Shown here piece after piece: positions 9,824 to 22,825 of a DNA stretch of 64,000 nt. The DNA is from Gnetum montanum (Eukaryota; Streptophyta; Gnetopsida; Gnetales; Gnetaceae). The stretch is taken from NCBI GenBank assembly GCA_015680685.1, contig MNCI01035623.1, forward strand, positions 5,532-69,531, read 5' to 3'. The translations under genes and the position numbers were made by a program. Position 1 is the stretch's first letter. The number at the start of each line of letters is the position of its first letter. A model generated the notes under the pieces. The model was not told where the DNA came from. It saw nothing but the letters and a program-made list of their open reading frames with translations, and made no database searches.

Positions 9824-12800
9824 ATGCTACATTCACAACCATGGATCATAAACACTATGAACCCCAACGCTTCAACCAAGCCCATCACAGACATCGTAGG
9901 CACCATAGCCGTTCAACAACCCATAGTACAACCCACAGTGGGGCATCGCCGGTCTCTCAGATTGCAAGGGAGGAACCCATCGTTTAACATTATAACTCAG
10001 GAGCAATACAATTTCATATGTGTAAAAATACAAGCCGGCCTAGCCATGGATCAAACTGAAATGGAGGTTAAGAGACAATACGAACTCTTTCATAGCGGAG
10101 GACATGAGTTCATCCCTTTCTCGTATGATATCATTCCTCTCCCAAAGCATTATTCTGAGCTCATCTCACAACTCCTCCTACAAAGGAGACAGTCTCTAGA
10201 CCAGTCTGTGGCAAATCCTCAAATGAAAGAGAAGGATGACTTCGCAGCTCAGTCTGAGCATGAAGATTCATACCATACTCTTAGTCCACAAACCTATGCA
10301 AACCCATTGTTTCATCTAGCCACAGGGGAAGCTACATCCCTCAAACCATTTAAAATCACCCAAGCACAGATACCTCAACAGGAATCATCCACGCTTATCC
10401 ATATTCCTCCTGTAACTGATGTGCAACTCAACACACTTCCCCTCGCTATTCCCCCCGTTGCAACAGTATCCCCATTCTCACAAATACAACCTCCTCAAAA
10501 TAATGTAGGAGCAACCTTCTTGCCTCGAGTGATTGGGATGCTGCATGTGATACCGGCTTCTACATCCGCTCACTATATACCGTGGATCCAAACCCAAGGA
10601 GCATCCTTTACAATGGTAACTCAACAAGTTTAGGGTATTCCTACACAAAATGTGACTGGGCAATGGGCAGCGATTGGTGCTCAACCGCATCAACCCCCTC
10701 ACTATAACATACCGCCTCACACAATTTTACCAGCTAACATCCCTCAAGCACAACCACAACAATAATAGCAACCCCTTACCTACAATGTGCCGCCCCTAGT
10801 ACCACCCTCCACAAATATTCCACAAGCCCAGCGTCCAACCACACAACTTTCTTCCTTCCAGTCCATTTTCCAACAATCTAACTTGTATACTGTACAACAT
10901 CCTCAACCTACTATCTCACCTAGTGCCCAAAACTGGGTTGATGCCAAAAAGCTAATGCAGGAGCTAACTGACGATGTCAAATGCCTCAAAACACCCACCG
11001 ACGGAGAGCTTAAAGTAGTGGACTTCTATCACGATGACCCTATTAGCTCTTCAGTTCCACCTCTAACATTACCTAAGGGTGTTTCCTTACCCATGCTAAC
11101 TAAATACAATGGGGAGACAGACCCCAACACTCACCTCATAACATTTAGACTAGAATGCATGCTACTTTAGGCATGGCCACATGCCATTCTGCGAGTGTTA
11201 CCCATGTCCCTCGGAGGGAGAGCACTTGATTGGTATTGGGCCTTGCCACGAAACTCAATATATTCTCTAGAAGATTTGTTACACCAATTTGTTACTAGGT
11301 TAAAGTATAACTTGAAGCTTGAAGCAACACTTGACAGCCTCATACAGGTCAAGCAAGCACCTCTTGAACTTGTCCAAAAATTCATTCAATAGTGGAGTGC
11401 TACCCTTAATGAGCTCCACGAGCCAATCCTAGAGACGTATCTCCTCACCATTCTAAAAGTCGTTGTTAATGACTTTGTAAAGTCCAAATTATATTATCTC
11501 AATGCATGCACTCTTAGTCAAGTGTTTGTACAGGTCAAGAACATAGAGGAGGCAACCCAAAACAGCCACAACCCTGCATATTCAGCCTTTAGAAACTAAC
11601 ATAATAAGAAAGACAAAGAAAAGGCTAAAACAACTATAGTGGCAGTAGTAGAAACACAACAAGTGAATGCAGGACAACAAAGCAAATCACCTGCTACCCC
11701 TGCTAATTACACTAAACCCGCTCCTGCGATGGCACCCGAATCATCAGCATCACAAAACCCTACATCGGGTTGTACGAGAAACTTTGGGAGGAAGGACCCC
11801 TCTCAATATACGTTGTTTCCCATGAAACCATCACAACTATTTGACCAACTCTTGAAGGCTGGACTGATGAAACATAAACAGTTGTCCCCTGTAGTGATCC
11901 AAAGACATGATTGGTTCTATCAATTAGTTCAGAACCCAAGCCTGGCAACGCTAGATGAGCCCGTAGTTCCAAAGGGCGTTAGAATGGATCATTTTTGTGA
12001 TTATCATCAACATAATGGGCATGGAACTAACTATTGTTTCACCCTAAAACAAGATATCCAATAGATAATCGATGGAGGTCAAATCACTTTTGATGAAGCC
12101 AACCTAGTCTAACCACAAAACTAGGTCATGGACGTATATAAAGATCCTCTAAATACTAAAGAAGCACCATATGTAATTAACACCATTTACTTTGATAATG
12201 AACTGGAAACACCTAGGATTAACACTGTCCATTCTGATCATGAGCAGAAAATTCCTAAGAAACCATTTGTAGTGCATATTCCTCCCACTATACAAACACC
12301 TGTGCCTCAACCATAATACTCCCCACAGAAACCTTATGTCATATGAATACCCCCTATCATAGCAACTTCTATCATACCACCATGTGAAAAACCATACGTG
12401 GTGCGTGTACCTCCCGCCACTACTACCACAAACACACAATCACCTCCTACTCGGCCCGCTTCCTATGTAGCTTGAGTATCACCTACGGTCGTAACTACAG
12501 AGGCACAACCTCTAGCTAGGCCAACTCCATATGTTGTTAGGACACCTGAACGTCCTGATGACCACCAATCCTCCACTTCACAAATACAGAATAAACCGAT
12601 TTCCTGTGTCATCAAGATGCCTAGCTAGCCTGACACTCAATCGCATTCAACCATCCAACCACAACCCTGCCCTACTCCATACATTGTACAGGTTCCAAAG
12701 CAACTTGAGGTTCCAAAACCAACTGTACCGCCACGCCACACACGAGAACACCTGGTAGACAAGCTTACATGTAAACGCTTAGAGAAGGAACGTTAACAAC

Positions 12801-14059
12801 TAGCCTTAGGACCTCCCAAGCCTACCTCACTAAATTCAATACCCATGACATCACCTAACAATAAACCAAACACAGGCGATGAGGGTGAATCATCTGGAAA
12901 ACATGATACGCCTAAATCAACGATTCCGGGTAAAAGTGACAAACCAACTACACATGAAATAAAACTGTTGGGCCCGATGGACCAAATGACTGTCAACAAA
13001 CATACGCCCAACAATGGATATTTAGCAACAACTCTAACACAGGTCACACAGGAACATAAACAAAAAAACACTTCATTAAGCTTATATGACCTGGTGTTAA
13101 AATCTCGAACCCATCGCGAAGCCCTAGTGTGTATGTTGACATCTATCCCAGTAAGCGACAACTTACCTCCAAACGAACCTTCAATTCATGCGGTAATGTA
13201 TTTGCCTCAAGGATCAACTCCTAAGCCATTAGGTTTCCACAATGACAACATCAAAGTGGATGAGAAAATGGGAGAAGTGACAACTGCACCTATGTTCATA
13301 ACGATACGAATAAATCAATTCAAGATACATAGAGTGCATGTAGATGATGGAGCCGCTACAAACGTAGTACCTTATCCCATCGTCGAACAATTAGGGCTTA
13401 TGGAGCTAATTAGACCAACCACCACCATGTGTTTGAAATCGTTTAGTGGATCATGCGTAGTAGTGAAAGGCACTGTGACTTTGGACTTTATAGTGGGGGA
13501 CTAATTCCCCACATCTGTCGACTTTGTGGTCATTAATGAGATGCCAGGGTTCAATTTAATATTGGGAAGGCCCTGGTTAGCCTAATTGAAAGCAATCTTT
13601 TCCCCCATACACTGAGAGATTCACCTACCTTATGAAGGTGGCGAAATCATTATACATGGGGAGGCTACTACACCTACCATCTCATCATATACAGATACAG
13701 ACCAAGGCTTAGAGGTTAAGCTCGAAGAGCCTAAACAAGATGATTCAAATGAACAAAAAAACTGCATGCAACTAGCAAGCGATAATCTCTTAAACACAAA
13801 GAAAAATTTACCTAGCACAGAAATACTTAGGCCTGAAATTGTACATATACAACCTCACTTAGAAACTACAACAAACGCAGAAACCAAAACACATGTAGAA
13901 GCGCCAGAAAGCACCAACATGGGAACTGTTCTATCAGACGTCCCTTGGGCTGAATTACCATTCAACGTAATTAGCGGAGACACTGAATATAGAATCATAC
14001 CCGTTAATATTACTCCTAATGTTAAAATGAAGAAAATTAAAAAATTACTAAGCCAATAA
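9824..14059 (+). pseudogene. gag-pro: gag-PRO polyprotein of E1
   Basis: One frame of about 1411 codons broken only by stops. Residues about 1-270 are a Gln/Pro-rich N-terminus; 320-440 are capsid-like (DFYHDDP, KYNGETDP, LGGRALDWYWALP, QFVTRLKYNLK); the nucleocapsid at about 720-740 has a C-x2-H-x4-H-x4-C zinc knuckle (CDYHQHNGHGTNYC), the usual Tat form. A Pro/Thr-rich linker follows (12300-12950). The protease spans 13290-13640, with VHVDDGAATNVV as the active-site loop and FNLILGRPWL as the C-terminal flap motif. Stops lie at 11167, 11390, 12062, 13502 and elsewhere. Start codon choice is approximate; an in-frame Met lies at about 9857. The frame ends at 14057-14059, well before pol. Confidence 0.85.
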
Positions 14060-14270
14060 ACGATATTAAAGTCCAAAATGACGTTAAACTACATTCACAG
14101 TTCGGAACGACGTCAAACTATCATGTCTGCAACAACATAAAACTAGCCACGATCAGAAATAATCAATCTACCAAGAAATCCACCCGTGTCAATTGAAACT
14201 TCCCTTGTTTACGCATGGCCCAAAATGGCCTTAAACTAGTGCATGTGGCCTAAAATGGCCTTAACCTAGA
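14060..14270 (+). repeat. TTAAACTA-type junction repeats after PRO in E1
   Basis: Five or six degenerate units of the form GTCC-AAATGAC-TTAAACTA (14066-14095, 14100-14120, 14130-14150, 14215-14240, 14245-14268), the last two reading GGCCTTAAACTAG and GGCCTTAACCTAG. The remainder to 14628 is AT-rich and I see no gene in it; the 80-codon plus-strand frame at 14275 is low complexity. Confidence 0.7.
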
Positions 14271-14628
14271 CCACTTGCCTACACTTTGTTTTTCTCGCAA
14301 GTTCAAGTTCATTGTTCGAATTTACGCTTGCATTGTCGTGTTATCAATAATAGTTTTCATAATTACATTCCTACTTGCATTCCCACTTCGTGCATTACAC
14401 TTAAACAACAAAACAAACAAAAAAATTTTACATTGCTGCATCGTGTTTACATTTAAACTCAAAATTCACAAGAAAAAATATGCAGAAATATATATATATG
14501 TAGTTATATACAGTTAGACAAGTACAATAGTTAACTGATTCCATTCATCAGCTCAATACAACTTAGAGCAAAACATTCTGTTTGCAATTCATGTAAAATT
14601 ATGAGCCAGGATAGTTTGAAAGTCAAAA

Positions 14629-17281
14629 TTAAACACCAGGGACGGGAGGGCTCTCCCCTTTAGACTTGTTGGCACCATGGGTCCCTGCTCTACTGGGGTC
14701 ACCTTCTTGAACATCGCTGTCGCCTCGACCCTATGAAAGGCAAAAGAAACAATCAACACAAGAACAAAAGAGAAAACTCCCAAACATCACTCAATGAACA
14801 AAATTCACAACAACAAAATGCTTACTGTAGGAGACCCCCCTAAACCAAATTCCAACCGATGGAGAATTTCTTCCTTTGAGATGCTAGCCCAGTCAGTCCC
14901 ATCAAGGCCCAAATCAACGTTCGCTAAGGCCTTCCTCTTGTCAACTGCTGACCATGTGGAACATCTCAAGGCAAATTCGCCCACAGAGACCTCTCCAGAA
15001 GCAGTCGTAATTACCCTCATGGGTGATTCCATCTCAACAGCGGTATTCTTATCAAAAGTATCAAATGCAAAACATAGACCCAAACCCTCTATGAACATTT
15101 CAAGCTAACGCTTCTCTATAAATACTTCCTTTAATGATTTCTTGTAATGATGCTTGTGGTTCTTCTCATCTTAACCCCACTTACGCACCTTGGAAGCAAA
15201 AGCCTTCCAATCCTGGCACTTAAGGTTTAGTAGATCTATCTGGGCCTTACGCTCTACTAGTTTCCGAGTCAGTGATGCATGGCGATTTAGCAAGTTCCAA
15301 TATCTAGTATAAGTGATCTCATAAGTTCGCCAAGAACGATCACCTGTTAATCTGGCTGAGGTGAACTCATAACTAGCCTTGAGATCATCACATTCAGCTG
15401 ATAACTCAAAAACCTCTTTTTCCTTTGCCTAGATTTGCAACCATAGCTGTTCAATGGAGCACCTACAGGTCCAAAGCGATTTGGTGTTATGCACAAGACA
15501 TTTTGCCACCTCGTCATAGACCTGTCTCGGTATCTGTTCAACTTCTAGCGATAGTGTAGGCAAGCTTTCAATAAAAATGGTCTTAGACAGATCCCACTTC
15601 AGCTTAGCTCCTACACCCACGAAAGGAATAGGAATTAGATCTTAGGTGGAAAAAAGAGTATGAAACTCGAAGGCTACAAAACACTTGAGACATTTGTACC
15701 TATTTTAGGGTGGGCTTACTGAATGCGTTCGACCACCTCATCGACAATACTGGTGACGAAATCCATTTTTCTTGGCATCTCAGTCCAAGTGAATGGTTCA
15801 TGAGTGCGAGATGGATTAACCTCAGGGGTCGTTTCAGGGGGAGCCACTATCATAGGCACTTCTAACCGCATCGTAGGAATCGTCCTAGTTTCAATATCTT
15901 TGTCTGGAAGTGATAAAAAACATAAAATTAAAACCCCACATAATGGAAACAATGATTCATAAGGCAATGCAATAAAACAAAAGGGAATATACCAGGTTCT
16001 CTATCCCCTTCTCGATTTGAGAGTCACCAAGGTCTAATCTTCCTTTAAGGAAGCTATTGAACATTTCATCAACACCATCCCGGTCATTGACTAGTTCTAT
16101 CTTCCGCTAGCTCTTCAGTCACTTCCACCTGATCTTTGCCAACCTCTTCCTCCTCAATTATTAAATCCATTGGCATTTCCTCCTCCTCGATAATGGTTTC
16201 TAGCTCCTGTCTTCTCACTTCCCGAGTCAAGTCTGAAGACATTAGTTTCATGTAAGCAGTCAAAATGAAAAAAAATAATGAATAAGACAAAAATGACAAT
16301 ACAATAAGTGCATCAAGTTTACTTACCTTGAGCAAGCATTTTGAATCATATTCGCTTCACCCTTGGCTCTTCCACAGTTGAGGCCACCTCCTTAGGGAGT
16401 TCGTGGTTCTGAATCTTTGATTTGGCTTTCCCGATGGTCTCCTTGATTACCCGATCAACCCTCTTAGTAGTATAGGGCACATTGTCTGGTTCCAATCCCA
16501 CATTGTCACATCTATGGATTGAAGTACCAGATGACCCCTTTGTTGTGATGGAAACCGATTCATCGATCCTCTCGGGTGCATCTTGAGACTTAGCTACCTT
16601 GAATAAATGGTTAATCCATGGGCAAGATAATTGAGTATGATCCTGCAAAACATATTTATTATCTGCACAAACCACCAGAAATTCAGCCAGGTGACGTAGA
16701 TAACCTACAAAGAATGCAAAGGTAAAATGGGACTGTGCCTCAACGTTTGACCGCAATCGCACTATCTCCCTATGGAAACCCGACAACAAAAATTGGGCCC
16801 AATTATAGCGCATCCCGATCTCTAAAATGGTCCACATGATGTGCACAGCTTCCATCCCAAGACTCTTCACTTGAGACAGGGATTTAGGAAATACCCATGC
16901 CCTAAACAGGGGATACAATTCATTGACTTCCACCACCTTTGACGTTCCCTGCATAGGGAATCCCTTATATCCCTTGAGAATGCCCAACCAATCTTCTAGC
17001 TCACGCACCACATGGAGCTCTTTCTGCTCCCTCTCCACAACCACATTCATACCATTTGCTAGGACATCGAAGAGGTCTAAAAAGAACTTGGTTGACAGAT
17101 AAAAAACTATTTTGACACCCTTAATACGGATGTTGTAGTAAGTGACAGAGTTGTCGAATGAATCAATAATTTCAATCATTTCTTCTATAGAGAAATCAGG
17201 GCTTGGGGCTGTGAATAACTCCATGAGGCCGACATCATTCAAGCAATGGACAATAGACAGTGGGGCATCTAGGTACTACGA
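14629..17281 (-). pseudogene. Antisense multi-exon gene of E1, 5' part missing
   Basis: Minus-strand gene between PRO and RT. Exons by comparison with E2 and E3: exon 4 (partial) 17281-16327, exon 5 16232-15993, exon 6 15903-15720, exon 7 15610-14826, exon 8 14730-14629 (stop TAA). Introns are 94, 89, 109 and 95 nt, with donors such as AAG|GTAAGT and acceptors such as TCTTCAG. Exon 4 encodes the conserved domain (VGLMELFTAPSPDF, YPLFRAWVFPKSL, YNWAQFL, FFVGYLRHLAEFLVV). Exon 5 is a run of Glu, exon 7 looks coiled-coil, and exon 8 is a short hydrophilic tail. The splice phase between 4 and 5 (G|AC) and between 7 and 8 (phase 0) matches the other copies. Exons 1-3 and the promoter are deleted. 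Product unknown. Confidence 0.78.
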
Positions 17282-17411
17282 TAAACCACCACCCTATAAG
17301 TACACATGATTTACGTTGCCTAGGGACGTGTAACAACCACTACTAGCTCACTCTGCCCTCTGTTTATTGGTAGGAGCAAGCCTGATGGATTACTAGCATC
17401 TATTCACACCA

Positions 17412-20400
17412 TTGACCATCGATGGACCATACGGAAAGATCACAAGAGAAATTGACATAAATTCCATCAACTTAGGTCCATCAACGGACAACACAGTCAT
17501 AGCCTCAACACAACAAACATTAGACAGCTACAAAGGTATGACAAAATCCCTCGACATAGAAGCTGATAGCATCACTGAAGACCCCTTGACCAAAACCCCC
17601 ATCGCTATGCCTCATGGTGAGGTTAAGGTATTAAAATTGAGTACACTATTGCAACCTCAACTGGCCAAAGACATAGAACATGTGCTCCAAGAAAACATAA
17701 AAGTATTCGCTTGGTCTTACACTGACATGCCTAGGTTAGATCCTCGAATCGTCCAGCACAATATTATACTTGAACCAAAATTAAGGCCAGTAAAACAAAA
17801 AGCACAAAAGGTTAAGCTTGAGGTAGTGTTGGCAGTTCGCAATGAGATCACCAAACTCTATCAGGCAGGTTTCATTTGGGCTGTTGACTACGCTGATTGG
17901 GTATCTAATATGATCATTGTCCCAAAGAAGAGTGGAAGCATTCACCTATGCATTGACTTCCAGGACCTCAACGTTGCAACCATAAAAGATGATTTCCCCC
18001 TACCTAGCATCGATCAACTCATTGACTCAACGACTTGGCATGCCCTATTATATTTTATGGATGGCTTCTCAGGATATAACCAGATACGCATTAACCTAGA
18101 ACATCAGCTCTGGACTACCTTTATGACAGCGTGGGGTACTTTTTGTTACACAATGATGCCATTCGATCTCAAGAATGCTGGGGCCACATATCAATGGGCA
18201 ATAACATTTATTTTTAGCGATTACATGCTGCAGTTGCTCAATGATTATGTAGATGATATCACAATTAAATTGAAAACACCAGAGCGACACATCCAAGATT
18301 TAGATTTGATCCTAAAATGTTGCTTAAAATATGAACTTAGGCTCAATTCAAAGAAATGTGTTTTCGGAGTAAAAACGGGAAAGATGCTAGGCTTCGTAGT
18401 GTCAGAAATAGGAATATGAGTAGACCCAGATAACGTTAAAGTTGTTATCAATTTAAAACTGCCAAGCAACATTACTAAACTTCAGGGTCTACAAGGTAGA
18501 TTACAGTTCATCAGGCGCTTCATAGAAAAATTGACGGATAAGTTGAAGCCCATGAACCATTTGCTACGAAAGAATGTCCATTTTGAATGGACTCCACAAT
18601 GCCAATAAACCTTCGACCACATCAAGACAGCACTGGCTCAGCTGCCAATAGTGTACCCTCCACAGAACAATAAACCCTTCTACATCTATCTCGCCACATC
18701 GGATTCATCCATCGCTTCTATGCTTTGCCAGAAACGAGACGATGGGACTGAAGTCCCTATTTATTATTTGAGCCATGCATTAGTGGCCCACGAAAAGAAG
18801 TAGAATGAGGTAGAGAGGTCATGTTTAGCCCTTGTCTTTTCCCTAAAGAAATGGAAACATTAACTCTTCCATAACCAAGCCAACATAATCTGCAAAGATA
18901 ATGTGCTCAGGGCCATCACCGGTAACATTTACGAGTCAAGCAGAATAGTGCATTGGAAAGCCATAATAGTTGAATTTGACCTACATTACATAGCGCAGTC
19001 ATCAGTCAAGGGTCAAGCCATAGTGAACCAAATGACTACATCACCAACACATGATTAAGCAACAATAGAGCCAAAGTTTCCAGACGAAAATGTGAGTGCG
19101 ATAGACATAGTTCCCAATGAGTACGAGGCTATTTTGAACTTTGATGGAGCATCCACCTCTTGAGGGGGGAGTACTACCACCATCATCACCTATCTCTCTG
19201 GGGAGATCCGACCCTTTGCTTACCTCTTCAACTTTCATTGTACCAACAACATAGCAGAATACGAAGGTCTCCTTAGGGGCCTTACAACAACATTAGCTTC
19301 CAACATCACATGACTTGTGGTCAGGGAAGACTCACAACTAGTTTTAAACCAAGTCACAGACATTTATACATGCAAAGCGCAACATTTACAACCATACTAT
19401 GACTTAGCTAAAAACTTACTGAAGCAATTCGAAAACATGGATGTGCAACATGTCTCCAAAAACGATAACACCATTGCAGACGCACTTGCCATGCTAGCTC
19501 TAAACATATCGCCTGACATGTTCCATATGTTGCCAAGCTCTATAATTAGTTGTGCTAAACCCATAACTGATACTCTCGATGAATTAATGATTGCATCCGT
19601 TAGTACAACACGTGCAATAGAATGGTATGATGACATAAAAGAGTACCTTCTACGCAGTGAAACACTGCAACATCTAACGAATGCACAAAAGGATGCAGTA
19701 CAAAAATGTTCTTGACAATATGCACTGGTAGGGGATATGTTGTGTTTTCAATCCTACAAAGGCACACTATTAACATGTGTTAGTAGCGCTGATGCCCAAA
19801 CCATCATCGAACAAATACATGATGGATTATGCGAAGGACACATAGCACCTAAAGCAATGGCAACGAAAATAAGACGTTTGGGCTATTATTGGCCACACAT
19901 GGAGTATGACTATCTCTCCAAGGCTAAAACGTGCAGTATCTGTCAAAAACATAGCAATTTGATACATGTTCCACTAAATGAGTTGCATACAGTGCAAATC
20001 ACCTGGCCCTTTCAAAAGTAGAGGTTGAACCTTATCGGACCAATAACACCCTCATCTTCTACAGGGCATAGCTTCATCATAACCGTGATAGAGTATTTCA
20101 TGAAGTGGGTAGAAGCTATTCCCCTTAGAAAAATCACATTCAAACACATATGCAACTTCATTCTTGAACACATTGTGACCTGTTTTGGCATCCCCATGAC
20201 CATCATCACTGATAACAGGCCATAATTCAGCAATGTCGAAACCAAAACCTTCTGTGAAAGCCTAGGGATCAAACATTCATTTTCATCCCCTCACTACCCT
20301 TAGAGCAATGGGCAAGCTGAGGCCAAAAATAAAACCATCATTACAGTACTTAAAAAGATGCTTACCCAAAGCAAGAAAAGATGGCACGAGTAGCTAGTAT

Positions 20401-20860
20401 ACGTGCTGTGGGCTTATTGTACTACGCATCGAACTTCCATAGGTAAAATGCCATATATTCTTATTTATGGTTTAGAAGTTGTTTTACCCTTGGAGCTAAA
20501 GGTATCGTCTTTAAGGATCACACTCTTCGGACTTCTCGACGAAAGGCAAAACAATGACCTACGCATTATTGATTTGGACTCGATGGAGTAGGAACGTATA
20601 TGTGCGCTCGATCAAATTGAGTGGTAACAAAAGTGACAACGACAATGCCATCAAAACGATGTTCATACGCACCCTATCAAGGAGGGTGACCTTGTACTCA
20701 AGCCATTTGGGAACACCCAGACAAATTCTTAGCAAATTGGGAAGGGCCCTACTTGGTGACCAAAGTGTATGGCAACAGAGATTTCAAATTAGCTGACATG
20801 GAAGGGAATGAGCTTGAAAATATGACCAATCATTTGTTCTTGAAACCATTTCACGTTTAA
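17412..20860 (+). pseudogene. pol: pol polyprotein of E1: RT, two RNase H domains, integrase
   Basis: Starts MTIDGPYGKI and stays in one frame until a one-base shift near 20748; stop at 20858. RT (17700-18500) has FMDGFSGYNQIRI, the catalytic NDYVDDI and LGFVVSE. The retroviral-type RNase H (18580-18930) shows the YYLSHALVAHEKK region and conserved Glu and Asp. A second, archaeal-type RNase H follows (19125-19500) with all acidic residues visible: NFDGAS, AEYEGLLRGL, REDSQLV. Dual RNase H is diagnostic of the Tat lineage. Integrase has the HHCC finger (19800-19960, ending CSICQKH), a core with TDNRP and GQAEAKNK, and a C-terminal domain. The first catalytic Asp is Asn (LNLIGPI), so the integrase is dead. 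In-frame stops lie near 18418, 18606, 19055 and elsewhere. Confidence 0.9.
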
Positions 20861-20877
20861 GCATGGATTTAGTACGT

Positions 20878-21580
20878 GCTCGTCTTGGCATCATGACAGT
20901 AAACTGATACCATAGCTCGTCTTGGCATCATAACGGTAAACTGATACCACAGCTTGTCCTGGCATCATGACCGTAAAATGATACCACAGCTCATCCTAGC
21001 ATCATGATGGTAAAATGATACCACAGCTCATCCTGGCATCATGATAGTAAACTGATACCACAGCTCGTCCTAGCATCATGATGGTAAATTGATACCACAG
21101 CTCATCCTGGCATTATGACGGTAAACTAATACCACAACTCGTCCTGGCATCATGATGGTAAATTGATACCACAGCTCATCCTGGCATTATGACGGTAAAC
21201 TGATACCACAGCTCGTCCTGGCATCATGAGGGTAAACTGATACCATAGCTCATCCTGGCATCATGATGGTAAACTGATACCACAGCTCGTCCTGGCATCA
21301 TGATGGTAAACTGATACCACAGCTCGTCCTAGCATCATGATGGTAAACTGATGCCATAGCTCGTCCTAGCATCATGATGGTAAACTGATACCACAGCTTG
21401 TCCTAGCATCATGATGGTAAACTAATACCACAGCTCGTCCTAGCATCATGATGGTAAACTGATACCACAACTTGTCTTGGCATCATGATGGTAAACTAAT
21501 ACCATAGCTCATCCTGGCATCATGATGGTAAACTAATACCACAGCTCGTGTTGGCATCATGATGGTAAACTGATACCACA
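20878..21580 (+). repeat. Tandem array, 19 x 37 bp, after pol in E1
   Basis: Nineteen units of exactly 37 bp, each starting GCTCGTCCTGGCATCATG and containing GGTAAACTGATACCACA. First unit at 20878, last at 21544; (21544-20878)/37 = 18. Variation is almost all C/T and G/A. There is no coding frame. Arrays in this position (3' UTR of Tat elements) are known seeds of satellite DNA. Not CRISPR: there are no spacers. Confidence 0.93.
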
Positions 21581-22810
21581 GAATGTCTGCAATGACAACA
21601 AACTAGCATGCGTTCGGTACAACATTAACTGCCATAGTCTCATTCGCCAGAGTCTGCTAAGACTATAAACTGGTTTGCCTCTTCACGGTCCACCAAGACT
21701 AGAAACTAGCAATGTACCATCTACCACAATGCTAAACGGGTAATGTCTAATGAGTCATGACATAAAACTAACCCACGATAGTCCGCTACGACTATAAACT
21801 AGAAACTTCATCTCTAGTCTCCTGATCTGTGGCTGCATTCAAACTTCATCAGAGCCACTGCCTCGCTTGCCATCAGCCAATTTTGACAACATTACTGCTA
21901 TTCATATACAATGCCTGAAATTTCATCTGTTGCCTTAATTTCATTAGTAACCATTCAAGTATAAGCTTGCTTGCTCACTCATGGTTTTCTTGTCTTCTTG
22001 GAGTTGTGTTTGCAGGATGACACTCAGAGGTGTTCGTACAAGAATGCACTTCATCATAGTAGCAAGGTAAGACGTTGTTCACAACACATGTGATAAGACT
22101 AATCAAGCAATTAGCTAGTACATCTCCCACCTATCCATCAATCACATCCCAGACACACCCAGTACAGCTTGAAACATTGAACATACTATCACACACTACA
22201 CCACTCTTAGGTAGTTGCAACCCACAACATGGCATCTGAGCATGCGCATAAGATAAAAGAAAATGTGGCCCTTCCCATATAAGCCCTTGGCGGGAAGGAA
22301 GTTGCCTTAAAAGCAAACAATCATGTCTCAAACAATCAAGTCACATCTTTTTGGATGGCTTTGGCTCTCCGCCAACAGGTTCCCTCGAAACACTAAACAA
22401 AGGCCCTGTTCCTTCAAAGAATGCAACACATCATCACATGTCTTTGGTTGTGCTAACAAGTCCTCTTAAACACCAAACAAGAGTCTTGTGCCACCAAAGG
22501 ATGTACATATCATGTTTTGATCCCAAATTCGCTAAACAATGGCTAGACAATAGCTATTGATAAAGATAAACATGACCCGCACACATACCCGAACATCTTC
22601 TTCACCACGCACAAGCCCTTGATCAGTTACCAATCCCTACAGTTTCTATTTCCCTATCCAATAAAAATTTCATTTCCCTAATCCCATATACTATTGAACA
22701 TGGTACAATGACATCTAGTCAAGTGCCAAAGGACAATGTCTCTATCAAGTTGCTTGTGGTGTTTTTTACTTCTTTGTCAACACTTCTTGGGTTGATTCCT
22801 CCAAGCGTCA
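21581..22810 (+). other. 3' UTR of E1
   Basis: No gene. The first 250 bp hold degenerate junction repeats of the form ACTATAAACTGG or GACATAAAACTAAC (21600-21810). The rest is unique sequence, with a stretch near 22350-22560 where a 69-codon frame contains a twofold repeat around AACACTAAACAAAGGCCC. The last 80 bp align with the E0 tail and lead to the PPT. Confidence 0.6.
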
Positions 22811-22825
22811 ACAAAGAGGGGCCAA
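22811..22825 (+). promoter_or_regulatory. Polypurine tract of E1
   Basis: ACAAAGAGGGGCCAA directly before the LTR start TGAAACACC. Preceded by CAAGCGTCA, matching E0 at 185-193. Confidence 0.88.

Noticed and set aside
12793-13161. 122-codon minus-strand frame
   Set aside because: Shadow of the gag-PRO linker; no counterpart frame in E2 or E3.
16346-17242. 298-codon minus-strand frame as a stand-alone gene
   Set aside because: Comparison with 30715-31767 and 60056-59024 shows it is exon 4 of the spliced antisense gene, followed by GTAAGT.
20878-21580. CRISPR-like array of 37-bp repeats
   Set aside because: Units abut without spacers and lie in the 3' UTR of a plant retrotransposon; it is a tandem repeat.
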